The notes beneath the pieces were generated by a model that ran no database searches, was not told where the DNA came from, and saw only the letters and a program-made list of their open reading frames with translations. This document shows, in pieces, positions 53,332-62,290 of a stretch of DNA of 64,000 nt. Source of the DNA: Lacrimispora amygdalina (GTDB taxonomy: Bacteria > Bacillota > Clostridia > Lachnospirales > Lachnospiraceae); NCBI RefSeq assembly GCF_900205965.1, contig NZ_OAOF01000011.1, positions 1 through 64,000 on the forward strand. The letters run 5' to 3'. Position numbers and translations under genes: made by a program. Each line of letters opens with the position of its first letter. The first letter of the stretch is position 1.

Positions 53332-54780
53332 ATGACAGAAAGTATAGCAAATGATTCCAATAAGCAAAAAGATAAGATTGATCCTATACTGCTTAAAGTA
53401 TCAATAATTCTGGTGTTTGGTACTCTTGCACCTTTGTTGGATTCGACAATGGTGAACGTGGCCATAAAAACAATAGCTGGCGAATTAAAAAGTACTGTTT
53501 CCGTTATTCAGTGGGTTATAACCGGATATGTGCTTGCAATGGCAATAGCCGTTCCCATTTCCGGCTGGGCGATTAACCGTCTTGGCGGTAAGCGGCTGTA
53601 TGAATTCTCACTGGCTATATTTCTTGCAGGTTCCATTTTATCATCACTTTCATGGAATATAGGAACTCTGATCGGGTTTCGGCTTTTGCAGGGAATTGGC
53701 GCAGGTTTATTAATGCCGACCATGACTAACATGCTGGTTCAGATTTCGGGGGGACGAAATATAGGACATATGGCGTCAATCGTCAGCCTGCCCATGCTTC
53801 TGGCACCGATTCTGGGACCGGTTCTTGGCGGTATTATCGTAAACAGTCTGGGCTGGCGCTGGATCTTCTATGTCAATATTCCGGTGTCCATTATCGCTTT
53901 ATTGCTGGCTTTCTGGGGTATACCAGCAGATAGTCCGGCAAAGGAGAAACAGCCTCTTGATATTGCCGGCATTCTTTTGCTGTCCCCGGCATTTGCCTTA
54001 CTCATTTATGGAATTGCGCAGATAGCATCACATGACGGATTAAACAGCAGTGCAGTACTTGTTCCTGTGCTGATGGGACTGATAATGATGGCCGCATTTG
54101 TTTTTTATGCCTTACATACGAGAATTTCGCCGGTGCTTGATCTGCATCTATTTCGGTCACGCAATTTTTCTGCTACGTCTGTTTTGCTTTTTATGTCAGG
54201 CATTATTACAAATGGCGGCATGCTTCTGCTTCCGTTATTTTATCAGCAGGTGCGTGGTGAAAGCGTTCTTTACGCCGGACTTATGCTGATCCCCCAGGGA
54301 ATTGGTATGTTACTCACAAGAAGCCAGATGGGTAAACTGACTGACCGTATAGGAGCACGCCCAATCGTTCTGGTCAGCCTTATAATCACGGCTGTTGGTA
54401 CTCTGCCATTTGTTTTTGCCGATTCCACAACAAGTGAGATTCTGTTAGCTGTGGCACTTTTGATACGGGGGGCTGGTCTTGGAGGAGTATTCATCCCGCT
54501 CATGGTATCTGCGTATGTGGGATTAAACAGCGGGCAGATTCCTCATGCAAGTATTGCCACAAGAATACTGCAGACAATCGGCGGTGCATTCGGATCTGCA
54601 GTTTTTGCAACAATTGTAGAGCATCAGTTAGCCAGCCGCTCTGCAGCAGGAATACACAATGCTGCCGGTGCGTATAATTTTGCTTTTGGGTGGTCTGCCG
54701 GCTTTACAGTGGCCGCAGTGATTCCTGCACTGTTTCTGGCTGTATATAAACAATCGGAAACACGAAAGGAGAGTAATTGA
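53332..54780 (+). CDS. MFS drug efflux pump, DHA2 (EmrB/QacA) type
   Basis: A 482-residue transporter with about 14 membrane helices. Landmarks are LDSTMVNVAIKTIAGEL in helix 1, motif A-like WAINRLGGKRLYEF, motif C-like LLAPILGPVLGGIIVN, and a long second half. It exports toxic compounds by proton exchange. AAGGAGG precedes ATG 53332. The adjacent TetR gene has lost its DNA-binding half, so repression may be gone. Its stop touches the start of a truncated ferredoxin-type gene. Confidence 0.92.
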   Translation: MTESIANDSNKQKDKIDPILLKVSIILVFGTLAPLLDSTMVNVAIKTIAGELKSTVSVIQWVITGYVLAMAIAVPISGWAINRLGGKRLYEFSLAIFLAGSILSSLSWNIGTLIGFRLLQGIGAGLLMPTMTNMLVQISGGRNIGHMASIVSLPMLLAPILGPVLGGIIVNSLGWRWIFYVNIPVSIIALLLAFWGIPADSPAKEKQPLDIAGILLLSPAFALLIYGIAQIASHDGLNSSAVLVPVLMGLIMMAAFVFYALHTRISPVLDLHLFRSRNFSATSVLLFMSGIITNGGMLLLPLFYQQVRGESVLYAGLMLIPQGIGMLLTRSQMGKLTDRIGARPIVLVSLIITAVGTLPFVFADSTTSEILLAVALLIRGAGLGGVFIPLMVSAYVGLNSGQIPHASIATRILQTIGGAFGSAVFATIVEHQLASRSAAGIHNAAGAYNFAFGWSAGFTVAAVIPALFLAVYKQSETRKESN

Positions 54781-54781
54781 T

Positions 54782-55372
54782 AAGTTTATTAAACGTCTGT
54801 CCTGCAATAACAAGGGAAAATATATTTTCGCCGTCGCTACCAACGGGGGCAGGGCAGCCGGAGCTTTAGTACTTGCCCGCAAAATGCTGCGGGCAAGGGG
54901 GCTCAGACTTTCTGCGGGCTATTCTGTAGTAATGCCTACCAACATGATCTTATTGCATGAAACCAGTGAAGAAAAAAAGAAAATACTCTTTGACTCACTG
55001 GAGAAGAAGGTGAGTGAGATTGTCACTGCAGTTAAGTCCCATGAGTATCATGCAGTAGAAACGGGCAGCTTGTCCGACAGAATTATAAGAACAGGCATTT
55101 TATATAGGTCTGTCTCGCCGTTCGTTAAAAAAATGGATTATTTTTTCAAGGTGGATCAGGGCTGCATTGGCTGTAGATTATGCAGTCAGGTTTGTCCTGC
55201 CCATAACATTGAAATGAAAAATGGAGTGCCGGTGTGGAAGCATCAGTGTGAAATGTGTCTTTCATGCTTAAACCTATGTCCAAAGGAAGCCATACAATGT
55301 GGAGGTAAGACAGAAGGAAAACGGAGGTATAAGAACCCTTATGTTGAGGTAAAAGATCTTATGTACCGGTAA
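54782..55372 (+). pseudogene. EFR1-type ferredoxin, N-terminal half missing
   Basis: From 54782 the frame reads KFIKRLSCNNKGKYIFAVAT, which matches the middle of EFR1-family proteins (flavodoxin-like front, ferredoxin back), followed by two 4Fe-4S motifs CIGCRLCSQVCP and CEMCLSCLNLCP. The first ~90 residues are absent and the frame runs directly out of the MFS stop codon. The first ATG, 54884, has no ribosome site and sits in the loop of a 10-base-pair hairpin (54872-54897). It is probably a broken gene left by the event that placed the MFS gene here. Confidence 0.75.
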
Positions 55373-55402
55373 GCGTGCCATCTCTATTTTCTGTGAATAA
55401 TG

Positions 55403-56287
55403 TCAGCAGTCGGACCATTTCCGGCCATATTCACGGCTCAGTGCGATCAGTGACTTTATGGCCGGAGAGATCCATTTCTTTTTATGATAAACAATCTGGG
55501 TAAAAAAAGTAAGATCTGTCTGAATGAACTTTGTGCGAAGGCTTTTGCTTTCGCTTTCTTTTTTTACGGAATAATAAGGCAGGTATGAGACGCCAAGACC
55601 TGAGGATACATATTTCTTGATTGCCTCTACACTGGAGGTTTCCAGTATATTGGCTGGGACTGTGTGATGCCTTTGCAGATACCGGTCAAATTCCTGGCGA
55701 TAGGAGCATTCCTTTTCTGTGTAAAGCACCATCTGCCCGGGTTCAGGTAAAAAATCCTGCTGTGTATGTCCGGCTGGAGCGATCAGGCACATTCTTTCCT
55801 GGGATAGCAGTTCCGTGCACAGATTCGGATCCATGCATTCTGGCTGAAGAACAAAACTGATATCCAGCTGTCCGGCAGATAGATCCTTTAACAGCATTTC
55901 GCAGGGACTGTTGATCATACGGACTTCCACCTGCGGATAAGCAGATTTATAAGCCATGATCAGAGGGTGTAACCGGTACAGCGTCAGGGATTCGGGTGCC
56001 CCGATCCGTAAGCAGCCACGGGGGGCAGCATCGCTTCTGCCTAACTGCTCCAGGGCATCATATTCCTGTAATACCGAATTGGTATGTTCCAGCAGCTGTT
56101 CGCCGAATGCAGTGAGTTTAAGGACCTTTCCGGTACGGTCAAAGACGGGACAGTTGTAATAGGATTCAATCGCACCTACCTGGAAGGTCAGGGTTGACTG
56201 GGCATATCCCAGGGCCTGGGCTGCTTTTGTATAGCTTCCCAGCTCTGCTATTTTCACCAGTGTTCGTAAATTTCGTATTTCTATCAT
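55403..56287 (-). CDS. LysR-family regulator of the APC transporter
   Basis: A 294-residue LysR protein. The helix-turn-helix is at about residues 15-40 (GSYTKAAQALGYAQSTLTFQV) and the effector domain follows, with LRIGAPESLTLYRLHPLI. It is divergent from the APC transporter across 134 bases that hold a LysR-type inverted repeat (56338-56363), so it most likely controls that gene. The ligand may be an amino acid. Confidence 0.9.
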   Translation of the reverse strand: MIEIRNLRTLVKIAELGSYTKAAQALGYAQSTLTFQVGAIESYYNCPVFDRTGKVLKLTAFGEQLLEHTNSVLQEYDALEQLGRSDAAPRGCLRIGAPESLTLYRLHPLIMAYKSAYPQVEVRMINSPCEMLLKDLSAGQLDISFVLQPECMDPNLCTELLSQERMCLIAPAGHTQQDFLPEPGQMVLYTEKECSYRQEFDRYLQRHHTVPANILETSSVEAIKKYVSSGLGVSYLPYYSVKKESESKSLRTKFIQTDLTFFTQIVYHKKKWISPAIKSLIALSREYGRKWSDC

Positions 56288-56337
56288 ATTGTAATACCCC
56301 TTCCGTTTCTTCTCCCATTATTTTATCATCAATAATT

Positions 56338-56363
56338 TTGAAGTCAATATTTAATAACTTCAA
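56338..56363. promoter_or_regulatory. LysR-type binding site between LysR and APC genes
   Basis: TTGAAGT (56338-56344) and ACTTCAA (56357-56363) are exact complements 12 bases apart in the divergent region. The A/T-rich spacer and the place fit a LysR box. Confidence 0.55.
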
Positions 56364-56421
56364 TTATACAAAAGTAAGATTTTTTATTATGATTGATATG
56401 ACAGAAGGGAGAGAGATTTAT

Positions 56422-57615
56422 ATGAAGAAAAAATTAAATGTTTTTACGGTAAGCGGGCTGATGACAGGTCCACTTCTCGGGTCCGGGATTATTTTTCTGC
56501 CGCCTCTTGCTTACGATAAGCTGGGGGAGCATGCTATTCTTGCATGGGTGATCATGATGGCACTGAATGGTTTGTTTGCCTATGTTTTTGCTAAAATGAC
56601 AGTTGAGGTATCGGATAACCGGGGAATCAGCGCGATTGTGGGGGATACGTTTGGTACCAGATTCGGAACGCTTGCTGCCAATTACCTTACGGCTGCCGTG
56701 TTCTTCGGGCCTGTTGCAGTGGCTCTTACTGCCTCGGAGTTTATTCTGCCTGATGCTGGTAATACGCCTGCCTGGGGAATAGCCGGTGCAGTTCTTCTTA
56801 TCTGTGCCATAATCGTGATATCGGGAGTGTCCTTTATGGGAAAATTCATGCTGGTTTTATCCAGTATCACAGCGGGTCTGCTGCTGGCAGGAAGCGGAGC
56901 GACGTTATTTCAGTTACCAGCTCTTACCATACCCCACAGTATTCCACAGCCAGGAGTTTTTGGGCAGACACTTCTGCTTATTTTCTGGGCAATTGTGGGG
57001 TGGGAGATACTGGGTAATTATGTTGAGGATGTGGAAAATCCGAAACGGACCATAATGCGGGCCATGCTCATCAGCCTGACAGCAGTTGTCATGGTTTATC
57101 TGCTTACGGCTTTCGCATATCAAAACAGCCCAGGTCACTTCATGCCGGATCTGCTGATCCCGGTAACAGGCAGATTTTCAGGAGCCGTATTTTCAGGGCT
57201 TGCCGCATGTCTTTGTATCTGCACGATTACCACTTTTACAGGGGGTGTGGTCCGGCAGACAACGGTACGTTTTAAAAATGCCGGCTTGCCGGAGATTTTT
57301 CATCATAAATGGATGACCGCTGTAATGCTTCTCATTGTGGATTATATAGTTCTTTTCCTTCATGCGGCGGGGATACTGTCCTTTCAAAACATTATAGGCA
57401 TTGCAAATGCCATGTTTATCGGGAATGCTGTTCTTGACCTTGCCTGTGGTTTTAAACTCCTGAATCATATTCTGATACGAATAGGAATTGGAATCCTGCT
57501 GTTTTTACTTTTGCTGATTTTCCTGTTTTCGTCAGGCTATGCGCTGGTGCTGTTTCTGCTGATTACCTGTGCAAGTCTGATCATAACAGTACCCATCCGT
57601 AATCCGGTATTCTGA
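56422..57615 (+). CDS. APC-family amino acid transporter
   Basis: A 397-residue amino acid permease with about 11-12 helices. The N-terminus VSGLMTGPLLGSGIIFLPP is the glycine-rich APC loop, and IFWAIVGWEILGNYVEDVENPKRTI is the conserved helix-6/loop region. ATG 56422 follows AAGGGAGAGA; longer frames upstream are not supported. Substrate unknown; control by the divergent LysR gene is likely. Confidence 0.87.
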   Translation: MKKKLNVFTVSGLMTGPLLGSGIIFLPPLAYDKLGEHAILAWVIMMALNGLFAYVFAKMTVEVSDNRGISAIVGDTFGTRFGTLAANYLTAAVFFGPVAVALTASEFILPDAGNTPAWGIAGAVLLICAIIVISGVSFMGKFMLVLSSITAGLLLAGSGATLFQLPALTIPHSIPQPGVFGQTLLLIFWAIVGWEILGNYVEDVENPKRTIMRAMLISLTAVVMVYLLTAFAYQNSPGHFMPDLLIPVTGRFSGAVFSGLAACLCICTITTFTGGVVRQTTVRFKNAGLPEIFHHKWMTAVMLLIVDYIVLFLHAAGILSFQNIIGIANAMFIGNAVLDLACGFKLLNHILIRIGIGILLFLLLLIFLFSSGYALVLFLLITCASLIITVPIRNPVF

Positions 57616-57637
57616 ACGCCGGTGGAATGAAAAGGTC

Positions 57638-57666
57638 TTGTGCTTTCTGCGTACAAATGTTATAAT
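57638..57666 (+). promoter_or_regulatory. Sigma-A promoter of the kinase/aminotransferase operon
   Basis: TTGTGC and TATAAT are 17 bases apart, and TG stands one base before the -10 (TGTTATAAT). A leader of about 100 bases would follow. Confidence 0.7.
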
Positions 57667-57685
57667 CCTCCCAATATATCAAATG

Positions 57686-57743
57686 AGAGAACGATGGAGT
57701 CTCAACTGCGCAGAAGGCGGTTGCGGCTCCTTTTGCATTCTCT
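57686..57743 (+). promoter_or_regulatory. Structured leader of the kinase/aminotransferase operon
   Basis: An outer stem AGAGAA/TTCTCT (57686-57691/57738-57743) encloses GAGTCTCAACTGC/GCGGTTGCGGCTC (57697-57709/57717-57729), which pairs with one mismatch and two G-T pairs around GCAGAAG. It begins about 14 bases after the predicted start of transcription and ends 33 bases before the coding region. It has no T-run, so it could be a leader control element; its class is not recognised. Confidence 0.45.
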
Positions 57744-57776
57744 GGCAGATGAAACAAGAGACAAGGAGGAAGATAT

Positions 57777-58439
57777 ATGAATGATAAAAGTAAATTTTTT
57801 GCAATTGCCATAACCCGTACCTGCGGAAGCGGCGGCGGAAGCTATATAGGAAAAAAGCTGGCGAAAGATTATGGAATTGATTATTACGATAAAAAAATTC
57901 TCAAGCTGGCCACAGAGGATGGGGGAGTGAACAGAACCATATTTGAGGAAACAGATGAAAAAATGAAAAAGACAGTGTTGTATCAGGCCTTTAAAAAGGT
58001 ATATAATGGAGAGATCATCCCTGCAGAGAGCGGAAATTTCTTATTAGACCAGAGTTTATTCAATTATCAGGCAAAGGTGTTAAAAGAGCTGCTTACCCGG
58101 GAATCGTATGTATGTGTGGGAAGAGCGGCTGATTTTGTATTAAAGGAGGAACCCAATGTAGTGTCTGTTTATCTGGATGCTTCCTATGAGTTCAGGGTAA
58201 AGCATGAAATGGAGAGACAGGGGATTTCGGATGTGGAAGCAAAGCATTACATTGACCAGCTGGACCGGTACCGCAATGCCTATTATCTGTATCATACCGG
58301 AAAACAGTGGAAAAACCCCCGGAATTTTGACCTGTGCCTGAATACGGAACGTCTGGGATTTAATAACTGCACAGATCTGATTGAAGAATATATCAGGATG
58401 AAATTTGGCATTCGCCCGGAAAAAAAGGAGAGGTTATGA
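57777..58439 (+). CDS. Cytidylate-kinase-like protein
   Basis: A 220-residue P-loop protein of the cytidylate kinase-like family (Cytidylate_kin2). The P-loop-like start is AIAITRTCGSGGGSYIGKKLA and the middle holds YVCVGRAADFVLKEEPNVVSVYLDA. It is not the housekeeping Cmk, which has a different lid and length. AAGGAGG precedes ATG 57777. It overlaps the next gene by four bases, so the two are made together. Substrate unknown. Confidence 0.82.
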   Translation: MNDKSKFFAIAITRTCGSGGGSYIGKKLAKDYGIDYYDKKILKLATEDGGVNRTIFEETDEKMKKTVLYQAFKKVYNGEIIPAESGNFLLDQSLFNYQAKVLKELLTRESYVCVGRAADFVLKEEPNVVSVYLDASYEFRVKHEMERQGISDVEAKHYIDQLDRYRNAYYLYHTGKQWKNPRNFDLCLNTERLGFNNCTDLIEEYIRMKFGIRPEKKERL

Positions 58440-59305
58440 AAGAGCTTGCTTATTATGACGGAACAATAGCAGCGCCGGAGGAACTGATGGTTCCTTTTAA
58501 TGACAGAGTGCATTTTTTTGGCGACGGAGTTTATGATGCAACGGTGGGAGGCAATCACCGCATTTATTTGCTGGAAGACCATTTAGACCGTTTTTACTCC
58601 AGTGCAAACGCTCTGGACATACGGATTCCAATGGAAAAGAAGGAGCTTGGAGATCTTTTGACGGATCTTCTTAATCAGGTGGAAGGGGAGACTCATTTTG
58701 TCTATTGGCAGATCACAAGAGGTGCAGCGCCCAGAAACCATGTATATGACAGTCAGATGACCGGAAAACTCTGGGTTATGATCCGCCCCAGCAAACTGCG
58801 GGACCCGGATGTACCCATCCGTCTGATTACGGCAGAGGATACCCGGTTTCTTCACTGCAACATCAAAACCTTAAATCTTCTGCCATCCGTCATGGCTTCC
58901 CAGAAGGCTGATAAGCTGGGTGCCCAGGAAACGGTATTTCACAGGGGGGAGATAGTGACAGAGTGCGCCCACAGCAATGTATCCATACTAAAGGACGGAA
59001 CCTTCTATTCCCACCCAAACGACCAGTATATTCTGCGTGGAATTTCCAAGACACATATGATTAAAGCCTGTTATCGCCTGGGAATCCAGGTTATAGAGCG
59101 CCCATTTACTCTTGAAGAGCTTAAGACAGCTGATGAGGTTCTGGTGACGTCCTCCTCTAATTTCTGTCTGCATGCAAATGAAATTGACGGGGTGCCTGTT
59201 GGAGGAAAAGATCCGCTGCGGTTAAAGCAGATACAGAATGAGGTGGTAGAAGAGTATTTAAGATATACAGGGAAGAAAAGCATGTTTGATAATATAGGAA
59301 GTTAA
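58436..59305 (+). CDS. dat: D-amino acid aminotransferase (class IV PLP enzyme)
   Basis: A 289-residue fold-IV PLP enzyme. Lys144 in CNIKTLNLLPSVMASQ is the probable PLP lysine and is the same sequence context as in D-alanine aminotransferases; EHLDRFYSSANAL-like and TECAHSNVSI segments fit. It converts D-amino acids and 2-oxo acids, supplying D-glutamate or D-alanine for wall synthesis, though 4-amino-4-deoxychorismate lyase is the related alternative. Its start overlaps the kinase gene by four bases (ATGA). Confidence 0.85.
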   Translation: MKELAYYDGTIAAPEELMVPFNDRVHFFGDGVYDATVGGNHRIYLLEDHLDRFYSSANALDIRIPMEKKELGDLLTDLLNQVEGETHFVYWQITRGAAPRNHVYDSQMTGKLWVMIRPSKLRDPDVPIRLITAEDTRFLHCNIKTLNLLPSVMASQKADKLGAQETVFHRGEIVTECAHSNVSILKDGTFYSHPNDQYILRGISKTHMIKACYRLGIQVIERPFTLEELKTADEVLVTSSSNFCLHANEIDGVPVGGKDPLRLKQIQNEVVEEYLRYTGKKSMFDNIGS

Positions 59306-59310
59306 AAGTA

Positions 59311-59334
59311 AATCCCCCGGAGAACCGGGGGATT
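59311..59334. terminator. GC-rich bidirectional terminator
   Basis: AATCCCCCGG (59311-59320) and CCGGGGGATT (59325-59334) pair perfectly around AGAA. It lies between the convergent aminotransferase and flavodiiron genes. Confidence 0.85.
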
Positions 59335-59339
59335 CTTGT

Positions 59340-60545
59340 TTATTCTGACATGGAATCTGCGATGGTATCAGCCAAAGCTGCGATTTCTGACAACTGATCC
59401 TCTTTCACAGAAGATTTTACAGTAATGGTCTGATCCAGAATTGTCATATTTTTCATGCCGGAGATGATTTCGGTCATCTTCTTGCCTGCCATAACGCCCC
59501 AGGTGCCATTCTCAATCAGAGCAACGGTACGGTTTTGTACGTTGTGAGACTTCATGTCCAGAAGCAGATGTTCCATGTTGCTGAAGATGCCTGCATTGTA
59601 GGTTGCAGAAGCAAATACCAGATGGCTGCAGCGGAACGCCTCTGAGATAATGTAGGATGGGTGTGTTACGGATACGTCGTACATAACGATATTACGGATT
59701 CCACGTTCTGCAAGACGGCATGCCAGGATGTTGGCAGCATTCTCCGTGTTGCCATATATGGAACCGTATGCAATCATGACTGCTTTCTCTTCCGGTTTGT
59801 AGCTGCTCCAGGTGCAGTACTTGTCCATGTACCAGCAGATATCTAAACGCCATACCGGTCCGTGAAGAGGGCAGAGAAGCTGGATATCCAGATCTTCCAC
59901 TTTCTTTAATAATGCCTGGGTGTTGATGCCGTATTTGCCCACGATGTTGGAATAGTATCTTCTGGATTCATCAAGCCATTCCCGCTCAAAATTCAGTTCG
60001 TCAGCAAAGAGATTGCCGTTCATGGCACCAAAGGTGCCGAAGGCATCTGCTGAAAATAACATCTTATCTGTGGAATCATAGCTAACCATTACTTCCGGCC
60101 AGTGAACCATGGGAGCCAGGTAGAATGTAAAATTATGCCTTCCGGTTGAGATGGTATCCCCTTCCTTTACAATAACAGCTCTGTCATCCACTCCGAATTC
60201 ATAAAACTGATTGATGATGGGGACCGTCTTCGCATTGCATACGACTTTGACGTCCGGATATCTTTCAACCATATCTCCCAGTGTAGCGCAGTGGTCCGGT
60301 TCCATGTGATTAACAAAAATATAATCCAGCTTCCGTCCGCCTAAAACTGCTTCCACATTCTCTATAAACTGTCCTGTTATGGCTCTGTCAACCGTATCAA
60401 ACAGTACGGTTTTCTCATCCAGCAGAACGTAGGAATTATAAGAAATTCCCTTGGGAATGGGATATGCATTTTCAAACAGTGCCAGACGGCGGTCACTTCC
60501 GCCAACCCAGAACAGATCGTCGTTAATTTTTTTGATACAGTACAT
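59340..60545 (-). CDS. fprA: A-type flavoprotein / flavodiiron protein (FprA)
   Basis: A 401-residue flavodiiron protein: a metallo-beta-lactamase-like diiron domain (about 1-250) and a flavodoxin domain (about 255-400, VMIAYGSIYGNTENAANIL as FMN loop). Iron ligands are His80, Glu82, Asp84 and His85 (HMEPDHCATLG), with later His and Asp residues in APMVHWPEVM and LFSADAFGTFG. It reduces oxygen or nitric oxide, protecting an anaerobe from oxidative stress. Its promoter is at 60590-60618. Confidence 0.95.
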   Translation of the reverse strand: MYCIKKINDDLFWVGGSDRRLALFENAYPIPKGISYNSYVLLDEKTVLFDTVDRAITGQFIENVEAVLGGRKLDYIFVNHMEPDHCATLGDMVERYPDVKVVCNAKTVPIINQFYEFGVDDRAVIVKEGDTISTGRHNFTFYLAPMVHWPEVMVSYDSTDKMLFSADAFGTFGAMNGNLFADELNFEREWLDESRRYYSNIVGKYGINTQALLKKVEDLDIQLLCPLHGPVWRLDICWYMDKYCTWSSYKPEEKAVMIAYGSIYGNTENAANILACRLAERGIRNIVMYDVSVTHPSYIISEAFRCSHLVFASATYNAGIFSNMEHLLLDMKSHNVQNRTVALIENGTWGVMAGKKMTEIISGMKNMTILDQTITVKSSVKEDQLSEIAALADTIADSMSE

Positions 60546-60589
60546 GTTGCAGCCTTCCTTTCTATTGCTCGTTCTAGTATCTTGTATAA

Positions 60590-60618
60590 AGTATACTATA
60601 TTTTTAACAAAATGTCAT
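60590..60618 (-). promoter_or_regulatory. Sigma-A promoter of fprA
   Basis: On the minus strand ATGACA and TATACT are separated by 17 bases, 45 bases before the fprA start. Confidence 0.5.
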
Positions 60619-60698
60619 GACCTTTTTCTATAAAAATACTAGGGATTAGGGACTTTTCCCAAACCGCACTTTTTATTAAGACAGGAAAAAAAGAAACC

Positions 60699-60707
60699 TG
60701 TTATAAT
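60699..60707 (+). promoter_or_regulatory. Extended -10 promoter of the AraC-ClpP pair
   Basis: TGTTATAAT is an extended -10 element (TGnTATAAT) 26 bases before ATG 60734; no strong -35 is seen. Confidence 0.45.
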
Positions 60708-60733
60708 ATGGTTCAAACATGGAGGTGAAATGC

Positions 60734-61132
60734 ATGGATGAAAAGAAAAAAGCAGTTAGTAAAATTATTGATTATGTGGAAGGAAACTTATCTGCACCAG
60801 AAAGACTGAAGGTGGAGGAGATTGCCCGTCATGCTGGTTATTCCAGATTTCATATCAACCGGGTGTTTTCGGAAATAACGGGCTGTACCATTCACCGCTA
60901 TATTAAGGAACGAAGGCTCAGCGAGGCTGCCAGAAAGCTGGTTACGGATGAGGATTCCATTGCAACGATCGCTCAGGATGCGTTATATCAGTCCCAGCAG
61001 GCGTTTTCTTATGAATTTAAAAAGGTATATGGATGTACGCCTCTGACATACAGAAAAGCAAGAATTAACAAAGAACTGAGGAGAAAAGCAGTGGTGGTGA
61101 ATCAATTTGCAGGCTGGAGGTGTGCAGCGTGA
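60734..61132 (+). CDS. AraC-type helix-turn-helix protein without effector domain
   Basis: A 132-residue protein consisting only of an AraC/XylS DNA-binding domain (two helix-turn-helix units: [20 protein letters not shown] and [20 protein letters not shown]). The usual sensor half is absent, as in short MarA/SoxS-type activators. ATG 60734 follows GGAGGTG; the in-frame ATG 60719 is part of that site. Its stop overlaps the GTG of clpP (GTGA), so the two are translationally coupled. Confidence 0.85.
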   Translation: MDEKKKAVSKIIDYVEGNLSAPERLKVEEIARHAGYSRFHINRVFSEITGCTIHRYIKERRLSEAARKLVTDEDSIATIAQDALYQSQQAFSYEFKKVYGCTPLTYRKARINKELRRKAVVVNQFAGWRCAA

Positions 61133-61719
61133 ATATGGTTCCTTATGTAATTGAGCAGACTGGCCTGGGAGAACGCAGCTATGATCTGTTTTCCCGTCTG
61201 TTAAAGGACCGGATCATATTTCTTGGTGAAGAGGTAAACGATGATTCGGCGAAACTGATTATTGCACAGCTGCTGTTCTTAGAATCCCAGGATCCGGGGA
61301 AGGATATCTCCTTTTATATAAACAGTCCCGGCGGCTCAATCACCGCAGGCCTGGCGATTTATGACACCATGAAGTACATCCGATGCGATGTAGCCACGAT
61401 TTGTCTGGGGCTGGCAGCAAGCTTTGGGGCATTTCTCCTGGCAGGAGGAACGAAGGGCAAGCGTTCTGCGCTCCCTAATGCAGAGATTATGATCCATCAG
61501 CCCGGTGTATCCGGAGGGATTGGGGGAAAGGCGTCAGATATCTTTATTTTCTCAGATAAACTGCAGAAAGACAAGCGGCGGTTAAACCGGATACTTGGTG
61601 AGAATACCGGACACTCCGAAGAAGAGATTGAGAGGGACACAGACAGAGATCATTTTATGTCAGCGAAAGAAGCAAAAGAGTATGGAATTATTGATGCAAT
61701 TGTAGAAAAAAGAAAATAA
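61129..61719 (+). CDS. clpP: ClpP-family serine protease
   Basis: A 196-residue ClpP peptidase. The catalytic triad is Ser98 ([11 protein letters not shown]), His123 (MIHQP) and Asp172 ([11 protein letters not shown]). The GTG at 61129 is preferred because GGAGG lies eight bases before it. ClpP works as a barrel with Clp ATPases in protein turnover. No ClpX follows, and it is coupled to an AraC-type gene, so it may be a paralog rather than the main ClpP. Confidence 0.92.
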   Translation: MNMVPYVIEQTGLGERSYDLFSRLLKDRIIFLGEEVNDDSAKLIIAQLLFLESQDPGKDISFYINSPGGSITAGLAIYDTMKYIRCDVATICLGLAASFGAFLLAGGTKGKRSALPNAEIMIHQPGVSGGIGGKASDIFIFSDKLQKDKRRLNRILGENTGHSEEEIERDTDRDHFMSAKEAKEYGIIDAIVEKRK

Positions 61720-61730
61720 AGTCTGCCTGC

Positions 61731-61764
61731 GGGGTTTAATCTGAAAAAAGGATTGAACCCCTTT
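61731..61764 (+). terminator. Rho-independent terminator after clpP
   Basis: GGGGTTTAATC (61731-61741) pairs with GATTGAACCCC (61751-61761) with one G-T pair, followed by TTT and soon a longer T-run. Confidence 0.75.
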
Positions 61765-61808
61765 CCATTTTTTGCTACAGTAAGACTTATGAAAGGAGGC
61801 GAGAAGGA

Positions 61809-62267
61809 ATGAAGAATGAAAAAGAAGCAATATTGGTTAGTGCTTGTCTTTTAGGAGCGGACTGCCGTTATGACGGCAAGAATGGAAGAGATGAAAACGT
61901 CCTGGCGCTGCTTGATCAGTACCATCTGATTCCTGTCTGCCCGGAACAGCTGGGAGGTATGGGAACGCCGCGGCCTCCGGCTGAGCGGTATGGTGAAACT
62001 GTGATTAACCGGCCGGGTGAGGATGTAACCGCCTTTTTTGTAAAAGGGGCGGAAGAAACCTTAAAGCTTGCTGAAATTTACAAATGTAAAAAAGCAATAT
62101 TAAAAGAACGCAGCCCCTCCTGCGGTCATGGAATGATTTATGATGGTACGTTTTCCGGGAAAAAGATTCCGGGGAGCGGGGTTACTGCAGCATTACTGGA
62201 GAAAAACGGAATTGAAGTGATTGGGGAGAGTAAAATCCAGTCTCTGATATCCGGATCGGACAATTAA
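61809..62267 (+). CDS. DUF523 family protein
   Basis: A 152-residue DUF523 protein. It shows the conserved VSACLLGADCRYDGKNGRDE, ICVCPEQLGGMGTPRPP-type motif (here IPVCPEQLGGMGTPRPPAER) and LKERSPSCGHGMIYDGTFSG, with several Cys residues that suggest a metal or redox site. Function is not established for the family. AAAGGAGG precedes ATG 61809. It is followed after 23 bases by the HD-domain gene. Confidence 0.9.
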   Translation: MKNEKEAILVSACLLGADCRYDGKNGRDENVLALLDQYHLIPVCPEQLGGMGTPRPPAERYGETVINRPGEDVTAFFVKGAEETLKLAEIYKCKKAILKERSPSCGHGMIYDGTFSGKKIPGSGVTAALLEKNGIEVIGESKIQSLISGSDN

Positions 62268-62290
62268 TCAGGTACAGTAAGGAGAATATC

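Noticed and set aside
54884..55372. ATG 54884 as true start of the ferredoxin gene
   Set aside because: It has no ribosome site and sits in a hairpin loop; the upstream frame continues homology to the EFR1 middle part, so the gene is truncated.
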